Origin: JACCRE01 sp049790855
Lineage (GTDB): Bacteria > Planctomycetota > Planctomycetia > Planctomycetales > Planctomycetaceae
Length of the DNA: 58,858 nt
Assembly (NCBI GenBank): GCA_049790855.1
Contig: JBAQZJ010000088.1
Coordinates: forward strand, 1-58,858
Reading direction: 5' to 3'
Numbering within the stretch: the first letter of the stretch is position 1; each line of letters opens with the position of its first letter. The translations under genes were made by a program, and so were the position numbers. This document shows positions 26,639 through 35,754 of this stretch, piece after piece. The notes beneath the pieces were generated by a model. The model did not search any database, was not told where the DNA came from, and saw only the letters and a program-made list of their open reading frames with translations.

Positions 26639-28624
26639 ATGTGTCGATTTCGGAAACAGGATGCGCGAGATCGAAATGCCGCGCGTGCGGGTTGGTCGAC
26701 GATGGACCTTCTCGTGTCGGCGGCGGCCGTCGCCCTCCTCGTCATCATTTCCGTGCCGATGGTGCTGCACAGCCGCGACGAGGCCCGACGCAATATCTGT
26801 CGCGACAACTTGCGCGCATTCACGCTGGCGCTCCATCACTATCACGATTCTGCCGGCACGCTGCCGTTCGCCGCTCGCTGGGACACCAACGCCACGACCT
26901 CGCTGGCGCTCCACCGGTCGAAGCAGATCGATCGGATCACTCGCGAAAACTGGGCTCTGCTCGTACTGCCTTATACCGGCGATCACTCGCTCGTCGAGGA
27001 GTACGACGCAAGCCGCCCTGTGGGAGATCCGGCCAACGCCCGTTTCCGCACGACGTCCCTCGCGCTAATGACCTGTCCGGCGGACGACTTCAACCGGGAC
27101 GACAACAGATATCGGTTTTCGCTAGGCGAGGTCGACAACGCATTCGTCGAGTTCGCCCGCGGCAACTACGCGATCAACGGCGGCTCCCATGACGCCCAAT
27201 TCGATCCGCCGGACACGACGTCCCCCAAAGGGGATGCGCTAAACCTGGTCATGCGGGAAGAGCCCCGGCGATTCGAAATGTGGGGCAACGGAATCGCCGG
27301 TATCAATCGTTCTTTCTCGCTGGATTCCTTCTCAAACGGTCAATCGACGCTCGTGGCGCTGGAAGAACTGCGATCGGGCGTGCATCCGCTCGATCCGCGC
27401 GGCGTGTGGGCTCTCGGCCAGATCGGCGGGAGCATCACGTGGGCGCACGGCGTCAATGGCGACGCCTTCGGTCCCAACAACCCATGGCCCCGCGCCGACG
27501 ACATCCTCGGCTGTGCCGCAGTTCACGAAGCCGTGGGAACCGATGCGCTCGCCCGCCACGGAATGCCCTGCGTCGACTACGTCGACGGCAACCAGCAGGC
27601 CGCCTCGCGAAGCCGGCATCCCGGCGGCGTTCATGTCGCCTTGCTGGACGGCGCGGTGAAGTTTATTGCCGACGACATCGATCCCGGCGTCTGGCATGTC
27701 ATGCATTCGCGAGACACTCCGGCGGATGTGCTGGGAGGAGATGCCGCCGGTTTCACGTCTTTTACCGGCTCGCTGGCCGAGGCACCTCCTCCTGAGCCGC
27801 CCCCCGGGTGGCTGCCGGCGGCCGGGCCGTCCCGGAGCGACTCGAGGGAAGCCGGCCCTGCTCTTGAGAATTCGCTGGGAATGTCATTCGCTGTGATTCC
27901 CGCCGGGGAGTTCCTCATGGGACTTCCCGACGCCGGGATCGGTCCTGGTGCTCCGCCGGAATGTCCGCCGCACCAGGTTCGGATATCGGAGGCATTCCGA
28001 TTCGGCGTGCATGAAGTCTCGCGCCGACAATATTTCGAAGTGATGGGAGAACCCTCCGCCGAGGGTGACGCGCTGCATGAGAATTCCCGTTTGGACGCGG
28101 AAAGCATTTCCAATGCCGATCACCCCGTCGTCCATGCGACCTGGCATGAAGCCGAAGAGTTTTGTCGTAAGCTGTCGCTGCTTCCTGCGGAGCGGCGGGC
28201 GGGTCGCTGGTATCGGCTTCCGACGGAAGCGGAGTGGGAGTACGCCTGTCGTGCCGGCGACACCCAACCGTATTCCTGGACCCGTCATCGCCGCCCGGAG
28301 GATGCGTCCGGCGAAGCCGCCGGTATCGTTCCCGCACTTTCCATCCAACCGGTCGGCTCGTATGCAACGAACAAGTTCGGTCTGCATGATATGAGGGGCA
28401 ACGCCTGGGAATGGACGGCCGACTGGTTCGACCGGGACTACTACCTGCGATCGCCGAGCCGCGATCCGCGCGGACCCGCCAATGGATATATTAAGGTCGT
28501 CCGCGGCGGCGATTGGCGATTCGTCGGCGAGGTCTGCCGCATCGACTATCCGGTCATGCCGCCGTGGAAGGCCAATCCGATCGTGGGGTTTCGCGTCGTC
28601 TGCGAGACGACGGCGCATGAGTGA
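26639..28624 (+). CDS. DUF1559-SUMF1 (formylglycine-generating-enzyme-like) fusion
   Basis: A 661-residue fusion. Residues about 17-390 form a DUF1559 unit: a pilin-like start GWSTMDLLVSAAAVALL in which the usual Glu is Asp23, then RRNICRDNLRAFTLALHHYHD and HPGGVHVALLDGAVKFIADDID. After a Pro-rich linker, residues about 409-660 form an FGE-sulfatase/SUMF1 domain (NSLGMSFAVIPAGEFLMG, WYRLPTEAEWEYACRAG, GLHDMRGNAWEWTADWF, KVVRGGDWRF). The paired catalytic cysteines of true FGE are not both present after VRGG, so formylglycine synthesis is unlikely and the domain is probably binding. RBS GGAGG lies upstream of the ATG. It follows the EF-hand gene in the same direction. Confidence 0.88.
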   Translation: MCRFRKQDARDRNAARAGWSTMDLLVSAAAVALLVIISVPMVLHSRDEARRNICRDNLRAFTLALHHYHDSAGTLPFAARWDTNATTSLALHRSKQIDRITRENWALLVLPYTGDHSLVEEYDASRPVGDPANARFRTTSLALMTCPADDFNRDDNRYRFSLGEVDNAFVEFARGNYAINGGSHDAQFDPPDTTSPKGDALNLVMREEPRRFEMWGNGIAGINRSFSLDSFSNGQSTLVALEELRSGVHPLDPRGVWALGQIGGSITWAHGVNGDAFGPNNPWPRADDILGCAAVHEAVGTDALARHGMPCVDYVDGNQQAASRSRHPGGVHVALLDGAVKFIADDIDPGVWHVMHSRDTPADVLGGDAAGFTSFTGSLAEAPPPEPPPGWLPAAGPSRSDSREAGPALENSLGMSFAVIPAGEFLMGLPDAGIGPGAPPECPPHQVRISEAFRFGVHEVSRRQYFEVMGEPSAEGDALHENSRLDAESISNADHPVVHATWHEAEEFCRKLSLLPAERRAGRWYRLPTEAEWEYACRAGDTQPYSWTRHRRPEDASGEAAGIVPALSIQPVGSYATNKFGLHDMRGNAWEWTADWFDRDYYLRSPSRDPRGPANGYIKVVRGGDWRFVGEVCRIDYPVMPPWKANPIVGFRVVCETTAHE

Positions 28625-28669
28625 ATCGCAATCCTGCACGCCGGGCGACTGCCCGGGAGGCTTCGGAAC

Positions 28670-30178
28670 ATGTGGATCGACGGCGTGATCGTGACCTACG
28701 GCCTGCTCTGCGTCGTTCTGTTCGTGTTCCGCCTCGGATTCGCACACGTCCACTTTCGTCGTAGTCGTACTTCAGGCCGGCCGAAAGGTTTGACGAATGC
28801 GGCGATCTCCGTGATCTATCCGGTTTACAGGGAATCACCGGAAGTGCTCGAGACCGTGATGGAGCGTGCCTGTCGGTGTCTTGCATTACCAAACGTCGAG
28901 TTCGTCTTCGTGGACGACGGATCCCCCAATCGCGATGAACTGGAACCGATCTACCGACGTTTTCGGGCCAATCCGCGAATCCAGGTTCTGTACCAGGAGA
29001 ATCGAGGAAAACGTGAAGCTCAATATACCGGATTGGCGGTAGCGACCGGTGAGTACGTCGTTACCGTCGATTCGGACACGTTGATCGATCCTGAGGGACT
29101 TGCTTGTCTGACCGCCCCGTTTCAACGGGATGCTCGAATCGGAGCGGTATGCGGCGAAGTGTTGGTAGAAAATGCTTCACACAATTTGCTAACAAAAATG
29201 CAAGCCGTTCGATATTGGACGTCATTCAACGTCGAGCGTGCCGCCCAGAGCCTCTTTCGTTCCGTCCTGTGTTGCTGCGGTCCGTTTTCCGCCTACCGAG
29301 CGACCATCTTGCACGGAGTCAAAGACGCCTACGTCAATCAAAGCTTTTGCGGCCGACGATGCACGTACGGCGATGATCGTCATCTGACGAACCTTGTCCT
29401 CGCCGAAGGCAGCGAGGTCGTCTATCAGCCAGGGGCCGTCGCCTGGACGTTCGTCCCAACGACGTTAGGCGAGTACATTCGGCAACAGACGCGGTGGAAT
29501 AAGAGTTTCTATCGTGAGATTCTGTGGACGTTGAAGATCGCTGATCGCGTCCATCCTTATTCGTTGCTCGACATGCTCTTGCAGCCCCTACTGTTTCTCG
29601 CCTTCACGTTGTCGCTGAGCCACGCTCTTTATCTCGTCTGGATGGCCGCCGCTCCGGAATGGATTCTTTACTATTTGGCGATCCTGGTAACGATGGCTTT
29701 TGCCCGAGGGGCGTACGGCTTGTTTCGCACTCGCGATCCGAGATTCTTGCTGCTCGTCGCGTACGGCTTTTTGCATGTCTTCGTGCTGATCCCCGTCCGG
29801 TTCAAGTCGCTGTTGACGCTCACGGACAACAGATGGGGGACTCGGACGGCGGGACAGCTCCGAACTCCCGTGGATTTCTCCTTCTGGGCGGCCTGTTACG
29901 CCGCCCTGCTGCTGGCCAACGTCGCACTGCTGACGCTCTTCGAGCCGTCGTCCGTCGTCGAGTTAGATCGGTCCCAGACGTTATCAAAGGTCGTCCTCGA
30001 GGCTTGGAGAGCACATATCGCCGGCGCCGGGGCGATTGTCCTCACGACGCCCGCTCTGGTGGTCCTGCTCCGTTATCTTTCCAAACGGCGGCGCCCCGTG
30101 CCGAAGGTCGTGCATTCCTCACGTCGCAACTCGCATTCGACCACAGCCGTCCGGAATGGAAAGATACCCGGCGACTGA
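28670..30178 (+). CDS. Hyaluronan-synthase-like GT2 membrane glycosyltransferase
   Basis: This 502-residue processive-type GT2 enzyme has an N-terminal transmembrane helix (3-24), a cytosolic catalytic domain and four or five C-terminal helices. Motifs are VDDGSPN (81-87), VDSDT (133-137), GPFSAYR (204-210), GDDRHLTN (234-241) and QQTRWNKSF (272-280). GDDRHLTN and QQTRWNKSF are close to class I hyaluronan synthases and NodC/chitin-synthase relatives, so it probably polymerises and extrudes a beta-linked amino-sugar polysaccharide; the polymer cannot be named. The protein has a typical length. It is the last chromosomal-type gene before the phage genes and converges with them. Confidence 0.87.
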   Translation: MWIDGVIVTYGLLCVVLFVFRLGFAHVHFRRSRTSGRPKGLTNAAISVIYPVYRESPEVLETVMERACRCLALPNVEFVFVDDGSPNRDELEPIYRRFRANPRIQVLYQENRGKREAQYTGLAVATGEYVVTVDSDTLIDPEGLACLTAPFQRDARIGAVCGEVLVENASHNLLTKMQAVRYWTSFNVERAAQSLFRSVLCCCGPFSAYRATILHGVKDAYVNQSFCGRRCTYGDDRHLTNLVLAEGSEVVYQPGAVAWTFVPTTLGEYIRQQTRWNKSFYREILWTLKIADRVHPYSLLDMLLQPLLFLAFTLSLSHALYLVWMAAAPEWILYYLAILVTMAFARGAYGLFRTRDPRFLLLVAYGFLHVFVLIPVRFKSLLTLTDNRWGTRTAGQLRTPVDFSFWAACYAALLLANVALLTLFEPSSVVELDRSQTLSKVVLEAWRAHIAGAGAIVLTTPALVVLLRYLSKRRRPVPKVVHSSRRNSHSTTAVRNGKIPGD

Positions 30179-30268
30179 TCTGACCGACGCGAACGACATT
30201 TTCGATTGGAGGAAGCGCACCATCGTATAAGAGACGTTGAGAGTGCCGGGCAACGCGATGGACGGCTT

Positions 30269-31966
30269 TCAATCGGTGGCCGCAGTTTCGCTCGTTGGCC
30301 ATTTGCCGAGCGGGCACTCGCTCGTCCGCCAGGCGGCCTTCTCCGCGAGATAGCAACCGCAAACGGTGCAGCGGTTCTCGCGGCGGTGTTCGCAAAGCGT
30401 GCAGATCGCCAGCCGGCGTTCTAGGGTCGCGGCATCGACCTTTGTCGCGCCGTCGGCGACGTGTTTCGCGACCGCCTGGGTGAAGTTTGCCGCCATCGTG
30501 ATCTTGCTCGGCAGTTGCGGCTTGTCGCGATCGTCGCGGCTGAGGACGGTCAGACCGCCGTCCTCCTGAGCGTGGGCGACGACCGACCACTCCGGCTGCT
30601 TGCGGAGGAACAGTCGCACGCCCGTCAGCCGGCCCGGACGTTGGGGCGAGTCGGCTTGATCGGTTCCCAGAACGACCAGAAGCCGCCTAGCTTTTTCGGC
30701 CGCGGTCGACAGTTGCTCCCGCAGCGCGGCACCGTCGGGATAGCCGCTGAGGACGATGAGATCGGCCTCGTACTTTGGCTCCGTCGCCGCCCCCGAGAGG
30801 AGCCGCAACCGCTCCTTGCCGTGTCGGTTGAAGGCTTCGAAGGCGTCCCGATCGTGGCGGGGCGAAAACGAGATCGTTTTCCCCGCGTGCAGTTCCGCCA
30901 GTGTCGCGGTCGCGGGCGAACCGGCCAGCGAATGCTCATAGACCACCCCCGCGTCGCCGATCCGCTCGATGAAGGGGCGGAGCCGTTCTGAATGGACCGC
31001 GAAATTATCAGACAACGTCTCTGATGGAACTGCGGCGGCTTTCCCCTGACAACCGCAATCGTCGGTATTCGTCACGGCGAGACTGGGAGTCGCGCGATGC
31101 GGCGGCAATGCGTCGCCGCGCTCGGCTGTCTTGGCGATCGCGTCGAACTTCTCGACTGGCATCAGCGTCGCAAAATGCTCCCGCACGGGCGCGAGATCCC
31201 AGCCGAGTTCGCCCCAGCCGACGCAGTAGTTCCAGGCTTTGTCCTCGACGGTGGCGACGTAGGGCGCTGCGCCCGGCACGAACTCGTTGAACCGATGCCA
31301 CCAGCGGAGCCAGGGCAGACAGAGGTTCTTCCCACCAGCCCGGCGGACCTTCTCGTGGAGATAGCCCTCCTCGCCGCCGAAGCCGACCATCCGCGAGTTG
31401 AAACCGGGGAAGGCGTCCTTCCGGCAGGCAAACAACCCGAGCCCCATCATCCCGATCTCGAACGCTTTTCCCTCGGGATCGAGACCGCGTTCGTCCGTCG
31501 CCCAGCGGCCCCACATTCCAGCCCCCCAGGCCGGCTCGAAGTGCGTCGCGATGCGGGCGTCCTTCCCATGCGCCGCGGTGAGGTCGTCCCAGACAATCGG
31601 TCCGGTCACGAGATCCCGCGACTCGGGATGCGCCTCGAACCAGTCGATCAGCCGGCCGACGACCCCCGGCGGCAGCAGGATGTGCGAGTCGAGACAGAGC
31701 ACCTGCTCGGACGCGGCCTGCTCGAAGATGTGCTGACGCGGGGCGGCCGTCCCCTGCGGCTCGGGAAACGACACGTACCGCACGCCGGTCTTCGCACAGA
31801 AGCGTTTGAGCCGCTCGCCGATCCGCGTCTCCGGCGTATTGTCGATGAGCAGCAGCTCGCACTGATCGATCACGTCGCGGTGATATAGCCGCAGCGCCTG
31901 CAGCGTAAACACCGGGCCGTCGAAGTCGCCGGCGGTCGCCATGCCGATCGTGAGTTTGGGAATCAT
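30269..31966 (-). CDS. Phage-encoded GT2-like glycosyltransferase with C-terminal zinc-ribbon-like module
   Basis: A 565-residue protein. Residues 1-290 resemble a GT-A glycosyltransferase: KLTIGMATAGDFDGPVFTLQAL, LLIDNTPET, QVLCLDSHILL (a DxD-type acidic site) and MVGFGGEEGYLHEKV. The middle contains a Rossmann-like segment (DLIVLSGYPDG, RRLLVVLGTDQ). The last 50 residues hold a cysteine cluster ICTLCEHRRENRCTVCGCYL, ending KTSEC-type (TSECPLGKW), probably metal-binding. It is the last gene of the phage late region; its ATG overlaps the stop of the upstream gene by 4 nt. It may glycosylate virion or host surface components. Confidence 0.72.
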   Translation of the reverse strand: MIPKLTIGMATAGDFDGPVFTLQALRLYHRDVIDQCELLLIDNTPETRIGERLKRFCAKTGVRYVSFPEPQGTAAPRQHIFEQAASEQVLCLDSHILLPPGVVGRLIDWFEAHPESRDLVTGPIVWDDLTAAHGKDARIATHFEPAWGAGMWGRWATDERGLDPEGKAFEIGMMGLGLFACRKDAFPGFNSRMVGFGGEEGYLHEKVRRAGGKNLCLPWLRWWHRFNEFVPGAAPYVATVEDKAWNYCVGWGELGWDLAPVREHFATLMPVEKFDAIAKTAERGDALPPHRATPSLAVTNTDDCGCQGKAAAVPSETLSDNFAVHSERLRPFIERIGDAGVVYEHSLAGSPATATLAELHAGKTISFSPRHDRDAFEAFNRHGKERLRLLSGAATEPKYEADLIVLSGYPDGAALREQLSTAAEKARRLLVVLGTDQADSPQRPGRLTGVRLFLRKQPEWSVVAHAQEDGGLTVLSRDDRDKPQLPSKITMAANFTQAVAKHVADGATKVDAATLERRLAICTLCEHRRENRCTVCGCYLAEKAAWRTSECPLGKWPTSETAATD

Positions 31967-33873
31967 GGGAGACGGGATTTGCGATGGGGGATGCGAGTCG
32001 GGACAAGGGACAAATGACCGCGGGCGGTGGCAGCGGATCGGGTAATTGCCGGTGCGGGCGGTGCGGCCGAGGACGGCGCGTCGGAGATCAGCCGCGCGAC
32101 GAGTTCTTCAAACTCGACGGTCATCCGCTGCATGCTGAGTTCGTTGAGAACCAGTTCGCGGGCGAGGTCGGTACAAAGGGGATTCGGCAAGACGGCCCGT
32201 TCGATCGCCGTCGCGACATCCACCGGAGTGGGATCGAGCGGCATTCGTTCGACGAGCGGGCCGTAGCGCGGTTCGAGTTCCTGGATCAGGCCGACGGGTG
32301 TCGAGGCAACGGACAGACCTGCTGCCCAGGCTTCGAGCGTCACCGTCGGCATGCCCTCCTCGTGACTGGCGACGACGAGGCAATCGAGACCGCGATAGAT
32401 GTCGCCCATCGGCTGCATCGCGGAACTCGTCCAGACGACGCGGACACCCAGTGCCGCGGCGATCTCCTGCCGGAGCGGATGTTGTTCATCCGCGGCCTGC
32501 GGTGAGCAGACGACGAGTTTTGCGTTCGGAAGGTGGGCGACGCCGCGGGCGATAATGACCGGATTCTTCTCGGCGCTGAGCCGGCCGACGTAGCCGACGG
32601 CCCGTTCTCCGGCCGTGATCCCCCAATCCCGGCGGATCTCCTCCCGCTCGCGGATCGCGACGGCCGCGCCGAGATCGGCCCCGCCGCGGATCAGCCGGGC
32701 CTTGTGCCGTTGCCGGACAGGAACGGTTCGCACGGCCCCGTGCGAGACGCAGACGAGGACGTCGACCTGCTCAGCGATCTGAGCGACGGCATTCCGCGTC
32801 CATTCCCCTTCGCCGTGAACGCCGTAGAGGATCGGTGCCTTCGTCAACTGCCGGATCGCCGCGACCTTGTGCGGCAGACCCCAGACGTAAACCGCATCGA
32901 CGCTTTGGCAGAGCCGATCGAGACCCTCTTCACCCGCTTCGAGCGGCGGCAGCCGGGCCAGGATTTCGGTGTTCCGCGGGGCTTCCTCCGGCACCCAGGC
33001 GGCAACCCAGTCGAGCCGCCGGGCATGGCGGATCTGGGCTACGATCTGTGTTTCCGCACCGCCCATGCCGGCGCTCGGACTCACGTACCCGATCCGCAGC
33101 GGCCGGCCGGGATCAGGAACGAGCCGCCGTTCCGCCTGCGAGGTCGCATCCTCGTCGTAGAGCCGCGAGAGCGTCCGATTTTTGCCGTGCCGGCGATGGA
33201 AATGCGTGATCGGGACGGCGGGATTCGCGATCCGCCAGCCGGCCCGCACGATCCGTTTCCAGCATTCCCAGTCCTCGGAAGCGACGCCGACCAGTGAAAA
33301 ATCCTCGAAGCAGCCTGACGCCTCGATGGCCGCTCGCCGCACGAGCGCCGCGCTCGTCACGCAGTTCTGGATCTCGACGTCGCCGGGACCGGCCGGAATG
33401 AAATCGCTGTCGGTGCCGAACCGCTGGATGTCGCCGCTGACGATGCCGACGCCAGGATCAGCGAACGCTGCGAGTCCGTCTTCGAGAGAGTTCGCGGAGA
33501 GGCGGTCGTCGGCATCGAGGAAGGCGAGGAACTCCGAGCGGGTCGATCGCAGCCCGAGCCGCCGCGACAGATGCGGATCGCAGGCATTGGTCGAGAGGAC
33601 TTCGACGGGATAACGGCAGGCGACTTCGTGCGATTCGTCGGAGCAATGGTCGAGGACGACGAGAATCGCGGTCGCCGGCAGCGACTGCGCCAGGACCGAT
33701 TCGAGGCAGTCGGCCAGGAACCGGCCGTAGTTGTGGCAGATGATTACAACGGCACAGGTATTGGGAGGCGAGGGATCGGGGGAGACGGGGGATCGGGGGA
33801 CGGAATCCGATCGCGAGATCTCCCGTCTCCCGCGCCTCTCCCGATCCCCCGTCTCTCGTGGTTCTTCAGGCAT
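31963..33873 (-). CDS. Bifunctional GT2-GT4 glycosyltransferase fusion (phage)
   Basis: A 636-residue protein. The N-terminal ~35 residues are low-complexity and encoded by a heptamer hairpin. Residues about 38-250 are a GT2 domain (VVIICHNYGRFLADCLESVLAQ, LDADDRL, EDWECWKRI). Residues about 255-600 are a GT4/GT-B domain (LRIGYVSPSAGMGGAETQI, VGYVGRLSAEKNPVII, GLDCLVVASHEEGMPTVTLEAWAAG with the E-x7-E-type site). Two sequential sugar transfers by one polypeptide are plausible. It is translationally coupled to the downstream glycosyltransferase and lies 3 bp after the Cys-rich structural gene. Confidence 0.78.
   Translation of the reverse strand: MPEEPRETGDRERRGRREISRSDSVPRSPVSPDPSPPNTCAVVIICHNYGRFLADCLESVLAQSLPATAILVVLDHCSDESHEVACRYPVEVLSTNACDPHLSRRLGLRSTRSEFLAFLDADDRLSANSLEDGLAAFADPGVGIVSGDIQRFGTDSDFIPAGPGDVEIQNCVTSAALVRRAAIEASGCFEDFSLVGVASEDWECWKRIVRAGWRIANPAVPITHFHRRHGKNRTLSRLYDEDATSQAERRLVPDPGRPLRIGYVSPSAGMGGAETQIVAQIRHARRLDWVAAWVPEEAPRNTEILARLPPLEAGEEGLDRLCQSVDAVYVWGLPHKVAAIRQLTKAPILYGVHGEGEWTRNAVAQIAEQVDVLVCVSHGAVRTVPVRQRHKARLIRGGADLGAAVAIREREEIRRDWGITAGERAVGYVGRLSAEKNPVIIARGVAHLPNAKLVVCSPQAADEQHPLRQEIAAALGVRVVWTSSAMQPMGDIYRGLDCLVVASHEEGMPTVTLEAWAAGLSVASTPVGLIQELEPRYGPLVERMPLDPTPVDVATAIERAVLPNPLCTDLARELVLNELSMQRMTVEFEELVARLISDAPSSAAPPAPAITRSAATARGHLSLVPTRIPHRKSRLP
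31968..32015. repeat. Single-arm heptamer repeat at the glycosyltransferase junction
   Basis: G-run-containing 7-bp units (GGGAGAC, GGGATTT, GCGATGG, GGGATGC, then GACAAGG and GACAAAT) lie in the 3' end of the GT2-GT4 gene beside the start of the next gene. This is a degenerate single-arm member of the heptamer family. Confidence 0.5.
33762..33858. repeat. Heptamer hairpin at the 5' end of the GT2-GT4 gene
   Basis: A 16-bp perfect inverted repeat (GAGACGGGGGATCGGG at 33782-33797 and its complement at 33840-33855) lies within a longer G-rich left arm and C-rich right arm of 7-bp-like units. It encodes the low-complexity N-terminus of the GT2-GT4 protein. Confidence 0.75.
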
Positions 33874-33876
33874 GGT

Positions 33877-35751
33877 TCACCCCGCGGGCGGTGTCGTGGT
33901 CGAGGGATCGCTGCCGCCCTGGCAGCATTTGCAGCCGGTCGTGTCGTCGGCGAACCATTCGGCGGTCGCGGCGATATAGGGCGGCGTGCTGCACTGGCAG
34001 TCGTTGTTGGTCACCCAGTGAAAATTCCGGGCGCAGGGGAAATAGCCGTCGTAGGAAAAGGCGTTGCAGTTCGGCAGCTTCGAGCGATCGCAGCGGGCCG
34101 TCACCGAGTAAAAGTCTCCGCAGCGGAGCACGCCGCTGTAGAACCACTCGTCCTTGTCGCCGACGCGGGTGAAGGTGATCGGCTCATCGAACGAGCAGGT
34201 GCCGATGCCGATGAAGCGGGTTTCCCAGACATCGGGCAGATCACAGCAGTTCGCCGTGGTCGTCGTCGTGGTGGTCGTCGTCGTGGTCGTCGGTGTCGGC
34301 GGCGGCGAACCGCAGCAGGTCCGGGCGACGCCGCCGGCGGTTCCCGGTCCGCCGGGCGGCGGACAGAGACAATCCTCCTGGCATTCGGACGACTCGAACG
34401 CCCAGTCACTGCCGGTCCAGCTCCATTGGCAGCCGCCCTGGCAGGGATTGGCGACGCAGACGCCGCGGGCCAGCGGCGAGGGGCAGAAGTCCGAGCCGGG
34501 CTGTTCCGAGCCGGCATGCTCACAGCGGCAACCCGGTTTGCAGCCTTCGCCGACCCAGGTGCCGGAGTCGTAGTTGTAATAAGCCCGGCATTCGCCGCCG
34601 CAGTCGGCGCTGCCGGGACCGTAGCGCGGCCGGCAGAACGTCGTCGTCTCCTCGCAGGGCAGGCCGCGAAAGCCGGGTTCCGAGCATTGACAGCAGGCGT
34701 TTTCGCAGTCGCTCGCCAGCAAAATCCAGGCCCGGCTCGAATCGTTGGCATAGACCCAGCGACATTTGCCGCCGCCGCAGGACTCCCCGACACACTCCGG
34801 CGGCATCGTCGTCGGTGACCCGCACTCGGTGCTGCTGCCGGGCGGAGCGCTGCCGCAGGGCGTGAGCGTCGATTCGCCGGTTGATCCGGCGAGTCCCGTC
34901 GCGGGTGGTTCGCAGGGGCAGGAGTCCGGACAGGGATTCTCGTCGAGGGCCCAGGCGAGGCCGTCCCAGATCCAGCGGCAGGAAGCCCCGCAGCCCTGAT
35001 CCCGCTGCGCCGGCTCGCAGCAACTGCGGACCCATTCGCCGACGGCCGCCTGCTCGGGCGTCGGCGGCGTCTCGGGTTCGGCGCAGGCACAATCCTCGGC
35101 GCAGCTTTCCTCGGCGACGACCCATTCCGTCTCCGTCTCGCTGCCGGGGACGAACCGGGCCTCGAAGGCGCAGGAACCGTCCTCCTCGGGACAAGGATCA
35201 CAGTCGCTCTCCGCATCGGGATCTGCGATCCGCACGACCGCCCATTTGACGCCGGTGCCCGATTCCTTCCAGAGGAGGACCGCCGAACCCTTCGTGGTCG
35301 ACCGAAGGTGCTGCGTCTGACCGCCGGCAACCTCGGCGAAGCCGTGACACTCCTCTTTGACGTCGACCTTTGCGATCGCGACGCCGGCGACGACGGCACT
35401 GCCGATCGCTCCCTGCCGCAGCGGTTCGAGCAGGATCGCGTAGCGGCCGGCATGCTCGTCGGCCTTCGGCTCGACGCCGACGAGCATCGGCTCGTTGCGA
35501 AAGGCGTCGAGCCGGTCGTCGGGCGTGAAGATCGGCTTGTCGATCCCAAGAACGGCGAAACGCTCCTGATCGGCGTCGCTGCCGTTCTTGAGGCGGACGA
35601 TGCCAGTCTGCCGAAAGACCCGGTGCGTCTCCTGTGTCCGCGACTGCCGCCGAGACTGCAGGTCGCCGGCCGCATCGAGGAACGCATTGAACGCCTCGGC
35701 GGGAATCGCGAGTGGCTGCCCCCGTTGCACTTTCTTAAATGCATCCGCCAT
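33877..35751 (-). CDS. Cysteine-rich phage tail/virion protein
   Basis: A 624-residue protein with a cysteine-poor N-terminus (1-190; MADAFKKVQRGQPLAIPAEAFNAF and GSAVLLWKE are typical of phage structural proteins encoded downstream of tape measure genes) and a C-terminal 430 residues with about 50 cysteines. At least four copies of a pattern C-x2-3-C-[RQ]-[WAY]-x(7-12)-W-x(6-8)-C-x2-3-C-x-C occur (around residues 245, 320, 385 and 440). A poly-Thr run near residue 505 acts as a linker. It is probably a tail-tip or fibre protein stabilised by disulfides or metal; function is inferred from position. Confidence 0.72.
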   Translation of the reverse strand: MADAFKKVQRGQPLAIPAEAFNAFLDAAGDLQSRRQSRTQETHRVFRQTGIVRLKNGSDADQERFAVLGIDKPIFTPDDRLDAFRNEPMLVGVEPKADEHAGRYAILLEPLRQGAIGSAVVAGVAIAKVDVKEECHGFAEVAGGQTQHLRSTTKGSAVLLWKESGTGVKWAVVRIADPDAESDCDPCPEEDGSCAFEARFVPGSETETEWVVAEESCAEDCACAEPETPPTPEQAAVGEWVRSCCEPAQRDQGCGASCRWIWDGLAWALDENPCPDSCPCEPPATGLAGSTGESTLTPCGSAPPGSSTECGSPTTMPPECVGESCGGGKCRWVYANDSSRAWILLASDCENACCQCSEPGFRGLPCEETTTFCRPRYGPGSADCGGECRAYYNYDSGTWVGEGCKPGCRCEHAGSEQPGSDFCPSPLARGVCVANPCQGGCQWSWTGSDWAFESSECQEDCLCPPPGGPGTAGGVARTCCGSPPPTPTTTTTTTTTTTTANCCDLPDVWETRFIGIGTCSFDEPITFTRVGDKDEWFYSGVLRCGDFYSVTARCDRSKLPNCNAFSYDGYFPCARNFHWVTNNDCQCSTPPYIAATAEWFADDTTGCKCCQGGSDPSTTTPPAG

Positions 35752-35754
35752 GCC

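Noticed and set aside
30179..30268. Possible prophage attachment site between the GT2 gene and the first phage gene
   Set aside because: No tRNA, no integrase and no direct repeat could be paired with another site in the window.
34255..34300. GTGGTCGTC simple repeat considered as a regulatory repeat
   Set aside because: It encodes the poly-Thr linker of the Cys-rich phage protein and is explained by coding.
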